Assembly: GCA_023238725.1 (NCBI GenBank) | Contig: CM041550.1 | Span: forward strand, 22,750,586-22,814,585 | DNA length: 64,000 bases | From: Scortum barcoo | Taxonomy: Eukaryota; Chordata; Actinopteri; Centrarchiformes; Terapontidae | Direction: 5' to 3' | Shown here: positions 1 through 12,600 of the stretch, piece after piece | Position numbering within the stretch: position 1 is the first letter of the stretch | Layout of the letters: the number at the start of each line of letters is the position of its first letter | Made by a program: the position numbers and the translations under genes | Notes under the pieces: generated by a model | Database searches by the model: none | Seen by the model: only the letters and a program-made list of their open reading frames with translations | What the model was told of the DNA's origin: nothing

Positions 1-2480
1 TTTTTAGTCTGCCATATATTGTGGAAATGTTGCTCAAAGTTACCGTGAACATTGAGGTCAACCTTTCTGTAGTTTCTCATTTAAATCCCCTCTGTTAGCT
101 CAGTCGTGTCTATGTCTGAGGAAACTGTGGAAAACACGTTTGTGAAGTGTGGCTATATTTCAACATTATAATATCATGTCACAACATCAAAGACAGCAGA
201 AAGTTCAGGAAAAAGCTAGAACTGGACCTGAAGTTGAGACAATTCAGTGTTAGATGTTAAAATATCGGATGCAATTTGTAAGTAGTGTGGATCAAAATTC
301 TTTTCTATTTCTCAAATTTCAGAGGCAGTATCACTTCTTTTTGAAAGATTATTATACTACTACATTGTTCTAATATATTTTTATAGTAATGTATTAAAAT
401 GTGTGTAAGACTGTAAGTGTTCTGTATATGTAGGTGAAGACAGCTGGTTGTTATTCACAGTGTACAGTGTCTGTGTAGCTGCAATCATCATTAAAGTTTT
501 ATATTAAAAAAAAGTACACCGCTCTCTGTTTGTGATTAACACAACGCTGCTGAGTCACCTCACATGTCACAAAGCTTGTTACATTTGCCAGAAACAGCTG
601 ATAGAGGAGAGGCCTCCCCTGTAACTAATAGCTACAGAGAGTAGTGTTTTTATGTTTACAGCCACAGCTGCTTGAAATAGAAGCTGTGATGACTGAACTA
701 GAGCAATCATTGGAGGTCAGAGAGCTCATGATTTGTAGGGGAAAGCATAAAGACAGAAAATCCCTTTACTGAATGATCAGATGATCAGCTGTCAGGCAGC
801 ACTGCTTCAAAAAAAAAAACCCCAAAAAGCAGAAGAAGAAAAATATTTAACAGGATATAAAAATAAGCTAGTCTCTCCACAGTAGACTCAGATTTAATGC
901 ATCCTGCAGAATCAAATCAGATATAACATAGTCAGGTTAATTAAATGGAGTTAATGTGCGTGTTTTACATTAACATTATAAAAATCAAAGCTTGGTGCTC
1001 TGCACTTATAGTCTGTAAACAGTTTACCAGATGACATTTCAGGTACCACCAACTCTTTCTTTGTAAAGTAGAAAATTGTATTTGCGTACAAGTGAACAAT
1101 AAAATCTGCAGTAGTGTCTTCCCAGTTATGGATGAAAGAAAAGAGACTGGTAGAAAAACGTGCAAATGTCAAAATTGAAAACGGTTGACATTAATCAAAT
1201 TTTATATTTTATACTACTTTTATACTATTACTATTGCAAATAAACACAGTTTGGTAAGAATACGAATTTTATCATACCGGTGGTGTATTTTAATGTGTGT
1301 GTTAGCTTTGTCGTATCTCCTTAAATCTACCTGTGACAGTATTTTAGTTAACTAGCTGACCAAATTAAAGTTCCCTGCCTTTCACATAAGCTAGGTCTTA
1401 TTTTACAATATCAAACCTCTTAATGGACTTGGTTAGTTTAGTTAGCACCTAGCTAATTAGCTAAGTAGGTGCAGGTGTTAGCATATAGCAACAACGTGCA
1501 GCATGAAATGACTTGGACTTTTATTTAAGGTATTACAAGTGATTTAACTTTATTAATATCATTTAATAATATTTATACGGTTGTCTTTTTGCTTTACATT
1601 TCTCCTAAAATTAAACTAGCTTTGATAATGGTAGTTATATTCAGGTTTAGTTCCTTGTTTATGTGTAGTATTTTTTTAACAAGGTAAGTTTGATACAGGG
1701 CTTGTATACTGGCTCTTTATTCACAACAGACCTGATGCAACATGCTGGCAATGGGAACTAACCAGTTTCTTTTTACATTTTTCTCTTGAGCTAACAGGAT
1801 ATTTGACTTTTCCCTGACAGAGCAGCAGAGTTATATGCATAGCAGTCAGTGAAGTTAGCAGTAAATGATGAGCCTCAGTGTGACATGACATCAGTTTGCT
1901 TGAAATCTTTCCATTTATTAACCCTTAGGAGTCTTGACCTTTTTAGGCCATTTGTGAAAACTTTTGATTTTGTCTTTTAAAAATGTTTACCATGCCACTG
2001 TATATTTTATTTTATTTATTAATTTGTTTTTAGACAGTATACCTTAAATGACAATTACTTTTTCACTTTGACAAATTGTACTGGTCGTTTGGTCGTTTGA
2101 TCACGGCGATGTGATCAGGGACCTTGGAAAGGTTAAGACACTCAAAAACATGACTAATGCTAACCTAGTTTTGTTTGTTGTGTTTCAGGTGTTTTACCAC
2201 CTAAGCACCAATTCACAGTGGATATAACTACAGCTCCCCTATATCCCCTGTATGCAGTCTATCGCCTCAACTCTCCAGTAAATGTAGAAGATACTTAAAA
2301 TATCCATTGTGGGCTCAAAGCTGCCAGCCCACAATGTAATGCAGTGACACTACTTTCTTTTTCATGATACTGACCACCTCACAACAATGGGAGGCCCACG
2401 TCAGCAGCTACAAATTAAATATCTGTCCCATACCAACTCCCCCTTATCCATGCCAAGTGTTGCACCATCTCACATGTTCT
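1..2480. other. Non-coding flank upstream of speg
   Basis: AT-rich sequence with no exon-like open frame that I can support. An ATTAAA/A-run cluster near 490-505 resembles a polyadenylation region and could be the 3' end of an upstream + strand gene. In mammals the gene upstream of SPEG is desmin, but nothing here identifies it. A perfect 11-bp inverted repeat lies at 2305-2315/2326-2336. The rest shows nothing I recognise. Confidence 0.4.
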
Positions 2481-3232
2481 ACTGACCTCAGGTTGGCTAA
2501 AAATGACAAGGGGGCGGGAGCCTCGCAGTGAGTGGGCAGACGGATCAGCGTGCAGCTGTCAGTGTAAGGCTTGCTGGGCTCTGACTGTCATTTCCCCCTT
2601 CGGGCTGGCTGGCAGAGGTAGGGGGAGATCATGAGTGGGGGGGCTTAACTCATGGGACAAGGAAAGGGGGGGGGGTTACTGTGCAAATTGCTGGACAGGC
2701 TTGTATTCCAGCCAAGCAAGAACAGATCGTGCAGGCCGACGGGAATAAAGAGGAAACCAACTGAAGATTCACACACCTTGTTCTGCAGAGAAGTTTCAGT
2801 CTACTGGGGAATGGTTACAAAAGGCTGAAAAGTCGGAGAACACCAGGAAAAGCAGGGTCGTCACTTCCAAGACAAGTCAAGGGAGCTGTTAATGCAACAT
2901 GATCCACCGGGTCCTGCCCTAAAAATACCTCTGGGCAGGAGAGTGGCAGCTATCTCTATCTGCCTAATTACCTGGTAATCAACTATTTCTTTTTCTTCTT
3001 CGGACAACAACTTAGGGCAGAGAGCAGCAATTTGAGGGGAATTTATCCACAGCAGATATGTTCTTAAATATTTTAATTAGGCTTTTCAAGTAAAAGGAAG
3101 TAATAGTCATTGCAAATTAAAAATGTGAGGACTTAATTTATTTAATATAGAGCCAGAGGGCCCAGTCAGCGTTACAGCCATACAATCCACACACACAGAA
3201 TCCATTGTAGGATCGAGAAAATCACTTCAACC
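2480..3232 (+). promoter_or_regulatory. speg: Probable speg promoter and 5' UTR
   Basis: This stretch precedes the first coding exon of speg. It is richer in G and C than the flank. It contains an E-box CAGCTG (2553-2558), a G-run (about 2667-2676) and the core TAAAAATA (2920-2927), which fits a MEF2 core or a weak TATA-like element. MEF2 and E-box factors drive striated-muscle genes, which suits speg. The transcription start is not visible, and a further upstream non-coding exon cannot be excluded. Confidence 0.35.
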
Positions 3233-3650
3233 ATGAGAAAAGCTGAGGTGCAAATGACCCTGAAAAAAGGGGCAGATGAAGCAGTGGCACCTCCGAGCCC
3301 CATCATCCCCCCAAAACGGTCCAAAGCAAGCCCAGAGCAACTTGTCCCGGAACCTCGAGGACCCAGCCATCCCAACCCAACTCCGCCTGTTTTTATACGC
3401 AAAATGAGGAACGCCGCCGTGGGGACGGGCTGTGACATCCGTCTCAAGGTGACTGTGGCTGGAGACCCCCAGCCATCCCTGTACTGGTACCACAATGATG
3501 ACCTCCTCAACATGGAGAACCAGGAGTACGGAGGGCTGTGGATCAGGGATTGCAAACCCAGTGATGCCGGCCTCTACACCTGCATCGCCAATAATCACCT
3601 GGGAGAGGCACGGAGCAGTGCCGTACTCGCTGTCTTAGATCTGGGTGAAG
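3233..3650 (+). CDS. speg: speg exon 1: start codon and Ig1
   Basis: Encodes residues 1-139. The start MRKAEVQ resembles the mammalian SPEG start MQKARG. A proline-rich leader (PPSPIIPPKR) follows. An I-set Ig domain covers about residues 51-136, with the core W (SLYWYHN) and the D-A-G-x-Y-x-C signature (SDAGLYTC). The donor is G|GTAAG after 3650, leaving one base of the next codon. The ATG lies in the middle of a good Ig-coding exon, with no better upstream in-frame start. Confidence 0.95.
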
Positions 3651-6600
3651 GTAAGATTGATATTTAAAGTTAACACTAGTATCTAGATCGGTTTCTTTAT
3701 AAACTACTAAAGCATAACAAAAAATATTTCAGACTTCTCAATGAGCCTTAAATGGACTGTACTACAGAACCTACAGTTCCTTCATGTTTCCCAATACAAT
3801 CTACAGCACAAATCTACAATGATGAAGATATCGCAACATAGTTCAGTCTTCTAATGCATCTAATGATATCACTGTCAAGCCGACTGTAACAATGCGATTT
3901 TAACTATGAAATAATTTATTGTTGTCACTTCCTCGGAAATTACCCAGCATGCCACAGTCATTCAATAGACTGAGTCCCTTTACTAGCAAGAACTAACTAG
4001 AAGACAAAAATAGAGCCTGCCTAGCTTTCTGTTCCATTTGCTATTCCATTTGGATGTAAATACAGTATTGTCATATTTCAGTATTCATTTATGTTGTTAT
4101 GGGGCTAAATGGTTTCTGCCATCATCTGGTACTTGGCCACGCAATTTGTTTCCCAGTTTTTTGAAAATAAGGGGAAAAACAATACAAGTCATGTCACAGA
4201 TAGAGAATTTATCACAAATGTATTTTCTCCATAAACATAGTTAATGACATTCAAATATTTATTTGCTAAAAATATCAAAGCATACTACAAGTGTGAACTT
4301 GAGTATTGCATACTACATATTAAGTACTGCGACAATTACATGCAGATTTATTTCCCATGACACATAAAGACAGAGGCAGGCTTCTGTTAATGCCTAATGC
4401 TGGGATTTTCCTAGTACTGTTTCCCAAAAAGTCTGGAAAACGTCAGAAAAGCAATGAGCATAGGAATAAACTGGTACTGTACAAAGATGTCAGTGTCAGT
4501 GAGAAATGTTTTGTGATAGATGACTTATAAATTACTAAACAAGTTTAATTATTGCATTATTTGGAATTTTATATAGTGTATATAACTTAGACACTAAGTC
4601 TATTTATTTTCAACCTCTTTAAAGTCCATTATCGATATACATTTTTGTGTTATGCTCCTGGACATCCAAACTTGAAAACAGCATTGTTTGGTATTTATAA
4701 GAAATTGTGGACATTGCTGGTGGTAGCATATGAAGAGAAGGTGGATTAGATTTCCACCATGCATGCAGAGATACTGAAAGTGAACGGTTCTTGCAAATGA
4801 TTCATTTGCATTTGACAAATTTGGCCAAAACCAGATTTTGAAAGTGTATTGCAGTCAGATTCCTCAGTATCAAGCCAAGGATGCTGAGAAAGCCAACATA
4901 GCTCTTCTCTCTCTAAAAAACAGACTTGTATTCTGATAAACAAAACCTATTCTTATACATCCTGTGATCTTCAGCACTGATCTAAATTCAGCTCACCTGA
5001 GTGCTTTGACCACCTCAGCTACTTTGAAAAATGACATTACTAACTTCACAAATATGCCCTTCATATACCAACACAAGTACTTTGTCATTGTTCTGCAGAG
5101 CTCGGCGTGAGTGTCTGGTGGAAACTCAGTCTTCAATTTATAACAGCACTTTTCCTGCCAAGAGAGCATGCTGTACGTGGTATGCATTTATATGCACAAA
5201 GATGTAAAGAGTCATTGCTGCTGAATACAGTTCAATCAGTTTAACATGAGTAAAGTTTTGGCAAAATGAGAGCATTCCCTGACGATGTAGAAAAAAGGAC
5301 TGGTTGCTTACATAATGATCCCTGCTGATTTCATGCAGAGAGATGCTTTGTGCACACTTCGGACAAAAATTGGGCACTAAAAGAGCAGCGATGTCTGCAG
5401 ACTGGACAACATAATGACAAAGGATTCCTTTAAGTGTGGGCAGCAAGAAATCACAGTGTATTACATTTCCTTTACTGTATAAATCTTGGATGCTTGGACA
5501 GGGTCCACATAAAAGATGCACCGTCAAATGTGAGTACTTGCAAAACTAATGACAGGACCCCGCCTGCCCAGTTTACGAAAAAAGATGCTGACAACAGAAC
5601 ATACCTGAATGTCTGTTTAAGTGAGATTTTTGGAAAGGTAACTAAGCTTTTCCATTGTTTTCGGCCTCATATAAATCAGTCGGACAGACTTTATTTTGAA
5701 ATGTAACTGATGCAAAACTGATGCAAAACAGGAGCTGACGCTATAAATTACAGCAATTATACCAGTTTCTCTCAGTGAATAGTCATTGATTGCATAGACA
5801 GCAGTGATTTTAACTTGACAAAACTTTATTTGAACCTGACTCTGCAACGTCATGTATTTTACGTATTTCAATGTTGCATGCAGAACATCAGGGGAGCCAC
5901 GGTATTTGGAAATACAGTACAACAGAGAAGTAATAGGAAAGTGGAATTACAAAAAGAAGTGGTTTCATGTATGGGAAACAAAACAGCCTCCTAGATTCTC
6001 ACAGCTCAGGTTCAAGCAAGATCATCAATTTTGTGACTCTCAGCTGGACCAGAGCATGTATGGCTTTAGCAGGCAGTGGGGATTCAACATGTTCTCCCGT
6101 TCTTCTGGAGCCTCTGTTTTTGTGTTGTGGTTCACTCAAAATGATGTTAGACTGGATAGATTGTGTGATTAAATGCAACGTGATGATGGTGATGCAGATA
6201 CTGAGTATCAGAAACAGTGGTTGCTCCTCAGTAACAGTCACAATCTTGTCAACGTTCTTTAAACCTTTAAATGAGGTTTGAAAACAAGATCTTTACCTCG
6301 GGCTCTCCATTTTAACCTTCAGTTTGATTCAGCTCTCTACTGCTTTGCCATGTGCGTAGTCTACAGCTGTCCCATCACTCAATGATACTGCCTGAACCCT
6401 TTCTCTCTCTCTCCCTCTTTGAAAATGTCTCTCTGTACCGCCCCCCTCGTCCACCAACTCTCCCTAGTTATTTATACAGTGGAATGTGCCAGGCCTTAGA
6501 TTTTTGTGATGTTAGCAGGCCAACGTCTCTCCTGTTACACAGGAAGACATCACTGCTAATTTTAGCCCAACCCTGTATGACTTTTTTTTCCCTCTACTGA

Positions 6601-9600
6601 TCAGGAAGAGGGCCAATTTTGAATCCACAACAGCTACTAAATACGCAGGAACATAAGATGTCAGCCATATGTTGTGATGTCATGCATCTTTCATGACCCA
6701 TACTGTTTTTACTCAGCAATGTCTATTTTGAATCCTGTATCTGATTGTGCAGTTTGTTGATTCATTAATTCAATAAATTACTTAAAGGATAAATAGAAAA
6801 AGCAAGAGATGAAAAACTTAAATTAGTAGCACAAATAAGTAACTGGAATATAAGATTATAAAAATAAAGCAATAAATGGATAAAGGTGATAACAAAATCT
6901 AAATCTTTAAATGTGCAAAAATGGATTTTTGGCCACTTGGGGGCAGCAAAACTGAGTTGTAAACATAACATTGAAATATTATCATTATATGAAGTTGTTT
7001 TGGCAAATGCATCACCATTTACCCATCTGGCAGATACAGATTAGCCTTTTCTTAGAGATGTGTTATTGGCCACCTTTATTTAGCTCTGTTTTGGTCTCCA
7101 CCAACTCAAGGCAAGTATCTGGCTGCTAGTTGCTAACTGGTCTATCTGTCCGCAACTTGTTGCTATGCAGTTTTTGCACAGTGGGTTTACCAGAGTTTGC
7201 TGGAAACAGTAACAAAACAGTAAAGCTGCAAAACCAGAACAGTGTCTGTGTAGAGCTGAAGGGAACTGCAGAGTTGGGCAAAAATGATCTGTAGGCCTGT
7301 CATTTATTTGATGCCTGATCATTAAACATTCATTCACAATAATTTGACACGTTGTTCAAAAATATTAATTAACACAGCGTTAAAGCTGCATTGACATTTT
7401 ATTACCCATTTGGGGGTGGTGGAAATTAACTGTAAACAACACTGAGGTATTATCGCCTTTTAAGTTGATTTGGTAAACTTGTTAGCAGTTTATTTACACA
7501 TCCAGCAAACACAGAGCAGCACTAACTGTGATTGAAAGTCATGTCTCTGCTTTCTGAAGGTTGAAGAGAGCGGTGAGACTGAACCCAACAGTCCCAACTA
7601 CAGAGTTTGATGATCTATGACACTTCACTCACTGACTGATTGTGATTTAATTCAAAATCTGTTTTGCCTGTTTACTTTTTAATTGTACTGTTGTTTGAAT
7701 ACACAATATTTGAAGAGACCTAATGCTGGGAACTTTAGATGTTGCCACTGAGCGTGACCATGGCCCCTCTCCAGGGTGTTTGGATAGTTTCCTCACCATG
7801 TTGTCTTCCTCCTTGAATGTGAATGAACAGGTGGAGCTAGAGTCAGACTGTGGAAATCCCCTACACCGCCATGTTGCTTTAATAAATAGATTTAAGTGTG
7901 GGTCAATACATGAATGTTTAATGGACAAGAAATCCTGAAGGGTAATTATGGAGTTTATTAGAGCTGTTAAAAGACTGGGAGTAGCAGACTGTTTTGTCAG
8001 AATCATAGTAACTCTTATTTTTCTAGTGTATAACTAGATTTTTAGTTCCCATGCTCACATTCAGTAGAATACAATATAAACAGCTCATGAAAAACACAGA
8101 AGGACAGTGGCTAAACGTGGCTGAAATACTAATCTGAATCTCTCAGGGGTTTTAAATTATTAAAGCTCTCTGTGATCAGTACCTATCCTGCACAGACAAG
8201 TCACTGATCTCATACATCACCATTATGACTGAGAAGTGTGGATTCTCCTTATAACTACACTTACTTTGTGAGTATTAACACTTGATATTGCATTAATTCA
8301 AACCTGTACACTCACAGTATACAGTAATTGTGTAATCTTTTCATTACCTTACATTTAAAGGTGAACAACAGCAGAACTTTCTTGCATTTAGGTGCTGAAC
8401 ACACAGTTTACCAAGTCAGCTCCATAGAATCCCTTGACTACAACAAAATATCACTTCTTATGATACAGATTATGGTATTTAATTTTCATGAGAGCATAAG
8501 GAATATTTTTTACCTTTTAATCCTCATAATCCACATAACAGTAACCATATTTTGAATGTCCTGTAAATGCAAAACAAAAGCAACAGCATAATATGAAGAA
8601 AGCAAAAAATTATAACTGTATATATCAAAATGAAGAAACCAATAGAGACCAAGTTTTACCGCAGTCCTTTGGTGGCCAGATATTAGCTGGCCAGATATTT
8701 CTATATGGAATTACATTGTCGTGTACTTTTGGCTACTGGAATTGCAACAGGCTGCCAACTGGCAACAAAATGGCCAAAGCGCATTTCCAAGATGGCTGTA
8801 AATGCTAAACATTTGACATAGGCCAATTGAAACAACAAGACAAAAAATACAGATCACTCCTGGCTTTTGATTCCAGCAAATTCTTAAACAAGTTCATATT
8901 TACTGTACCTTTTTATTTATTTTTTCTTCTTTGGTCACTTGAGCGAAGGCACATTACCGCCATAGACTGTATATAAATATGGACGACGTGTCTCCACTTC
9001 CTCCTGCACTGTACCAAAAGTGAAGCCAAAATATCCCGGATATAGGAATTGCCATCTTGGCTGGTGACATCGTTTGTGCGCAGTAGTGAATTGGGGAAGG
9101 AGCCACTGTATCGAGGTCCTGTGATCCTGAGGTCCATACACCCACTCAAACTTTTCACTAAAATGAACACCTAAACAAACATCAGTGTGATAAGAACTAC
9201 ATAAAATGACAGGAATGTTCTTTGGGATTTTTTTTTTTACATTGATAACGTTTTTTTAATTAAGCACATCTGCTGACATGGAGGGGGCAGGATTTATGAC
9301 CTGTGCATCAGCCAGCCACCAGGGGGCGATCCAGATGTTTTTGGCTTCACTTTTTGGGGGCTTTGAGGTCATCCATCTTTATATACAGTCTATGGTACCT
9401 TCCTCTAACAGCATGTCAGAAACAGTTTGCAAGGGAAGTAAATTTGCTGACAGGTGAAATAAAACAAAATTAAAACCAAAGAGCTAAAAGAGGCTAAAGA
9501 GCTCCACAGAGCAAACTTAAATTTATACAATGACAACAAAATTAGGCAGGCAGGCAGGTAGGCGGGTGGGCAGGCAGGCAGACGGACGGATGGATAACTT

Positions 9601-12600
9601 AATTGATCCCTGGAGGGAATTCAGTACTTTATTGCTTTATGCTTTTCAGTACTCTGCTACAGATTATTATTCCAATCCATAGCCTTTACTAAGGCATGGA
9701 GCATCTAATTCTAAAACATCATGAAAGATTTCCCTTTTGTTAAATTAATTCTGAAATCATATAATATATATAAAAAAAGACAATAGGTCCACACATGGTG
9801 CAGCTGCCAAGGAAACAAGAAGGCACTCTCCACGACCTGAGATTACATAATCAACAGACCATGTAATAAAGCTTGTTGCAGAAACCATTAGGTATTAACT
9901 TTGAATTATAATTGATGTCCCTTCATGTGCAATGCTGTAAAGAGGGTTTGTGCCTTTTTTAGCCTAGGTTTGTTTAAGAGTGTGAGTTCACTTAGGTGTG
10001 TGAGCAAACTCTCAGCATGCCTACTGTGCTATTTTATCCTGTGTGATGCTATGTGAATTGAAATGTCATTTTTAAGCATAGCTATTTCTGTGTACTGATT
10101 TATACTCAGCGCTGAAATGGGTAAGCAGTAATGCCTTTTCCTTTCCCTCAGGGGACAGAATTCTTAGATACCGAGTCTTTTGAAATGTAGCATATTATAA
10201 TATTAACAGCATATTCAAGAATTATTACACCAAATGTATCAAACATTAGCAGCAACTGGAATAATCATGTGCAGCGATACAGTAACTATATTATCCTTTA
10301 TGAGTGTAGCACAGAGAGTACAGCAATTAAATCTCTCATATCCTTTGGAAATAGGACTGCTTTGTGTAGTCAGTGTGAGCAACCAGTAACACATTGGCTG
10401 TGAGAGCTAACAGTGTTCCAGCAATGCAGAGGAGTGAGGAGCTCCCTTTAGCTGTTGCAGCGATTCTCCCCTTCTCTGCCGACAGCACAACATGGGCTCA
10501 TTACACCAGTTGAAGAATAAGACACAGACACATGGGGAGGAAGGAGAAAATGAAAAATGTCAACCAATGCCGTAGAACACTGATCTCAAGAGGGCTGGAT
10601 CACTCCCACTGGTGTTTTTCTGCCTATCGGTGTGCACTGCCTGTGGGGTGGAACACAGCGGGGGAAGATGCTTACACTGTCGCTGGCTATTGTGTGGACA
10701 GGGGGGCTCCCTCAGAGTGGATGATATGCATTCAACAGACATTTCCACCTGCGGATGGAGGTCTTTACTCTATGCTTTTCACAATCGGATTTTCTCAGAG
10801 AAGAAGTGCTGAGACTCTGAGGTGCAACTTGTTATATAATGGACCAAAGTGCCTTCTTTCCTTTTTTCTTTGCATTTGATTGAGAAGCTTTTACCTGCAC
10901 GTAAGCAGACTTCCAGTATATAACAAGTTGAATCTTTTACATTCTAGTCAGATAGTACTTGCTGGTGTCTCCTTAAAAAGATTCCTGATTTAGGCATATA
11001 GTAATGGCTCGGAACCCCCAGTGTATCTCGGGGAATACCCTGCTGCTGATTGTAAGCCAAGACAAAAAATACCTGTCGAGGACATACCACCAGTGGCCAT
11101 GAAAAAAATCCAAAGAACAAATCAGGCAAGTGCTATTTCATATTACTATTCTTTGTCAGTAATGTGTCTATTTCTTTTCATCTATACTGATTAAACAATT
11201 TACTAAGACTGTGAAATATTCCATGTGAAATGTTGACAGAAACATTTTATCTATTTTATCTATCTACTCTCTACACCCTTAATCAAAAGGAGAACAAGAC
11301 TAGACCAATATTTATTGTGTAATATAAATACCTTGGACACTGGAAACTAGCATTAGAACTCTGATTAATCACCAAGCTCAAGGCACCACCACAGCTTTGA
11401 ACTAACTTCAAAGAATTGCTCCTCAGACTTATGTTGCTCATGTAACAGATGGATTTCCTGGGCTTCTTTAATGACAGATATATGTATTGTGAAACTATTA
11501 AAATATCCTAAACTGGAAACATTTTCTAACTCTTAACCACTGCAGCATGAATCTTAAATTGGCAGAAGTTCCTTTCCCCTCTTAAAGAATGTCACAACAA
11601 AGAGGGCCAAACTAAGACAGTAAGGTAGAACTAAAGTGTAAATCTCATTTTGTGTCTGTCTCATGTGGGTTTTGTTTGGGGTTGCAGTGACAGGTTTATG
11701 AACCATGCTTTCCTGGGACCATAGTGGGATGTGTGCAGTAATACCCCATGCAGTCACTTGCTGTATCATACCCCTGTCAAGCCCAACTAATTAAGCTGTT
11801 TGATTTCTAATTGCTTTCCCTGGAACCTGTTTACTACTGGAGGTTTGCTTTACATCAGAGTTGACAAAATCTGATTGTTTTCACTATCGCTGAATAAAAT
11901 GTCTTTTACAAAACAACAACATCTGGCTATAATCAATTCTTGTGCCCTGTTCCTTGAGCAATGTGTGTACACAAGAAGTAACTGGGTTTGTTTAATGAAA
12001 ACTGTTGGTCACTTTGAGTTTTTAAGCAATCATTCATTTGTATTCTTGACGCCTCACAAATATTTTGAAGGTATTTTGAAGGTCTTCCTCTTCAACATTT
12101 TCAAGGCCAATTTATTAAATACGGTTAAATATATTTAACCATTTATATTCATGTTCACTATACTTGCAGCACTGTTGGACATCATTCAAACTGCACCAGA
12201 GTCATTAGAATACATTGTCTAAATGTCTGTATAAAATATCATGCCAATCTGTGTCTTTTTTTGTTTTTTGTTTGCGTAGTTCAAGTGGATTATCAACCGA
12301 CGCATGTCTAACTATAAGAGCAGCCGTTTAATCAAAAGATGTACATTGTACATTGTTTTTAATGTACATTTGTGTTGTTTTTGGTATATGGACCCTGCCT
12401 CAGTAAAAAATCTGTTGATTCTTATAGATGCTTTGGGGAAACTGTTTACATTTTGTCAAACTTCATTAATGACACAGTACATACAACAAAGGTCTTAAAG
12501 ACACAATCATAAATAAAACGTCTGTATTTGTAACTGCTTTATAAGCTTATTATTCGCTATTCTGGGAAAATGATTGGAATGCAAACATCTAAGGGAGGTT

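Noticed and set aside
10532..10879. 115-codon ATG frame in speg intron 1
   Set aside because: No domain, no splice context that connects it, and no resemblance to SPEG isoforms.
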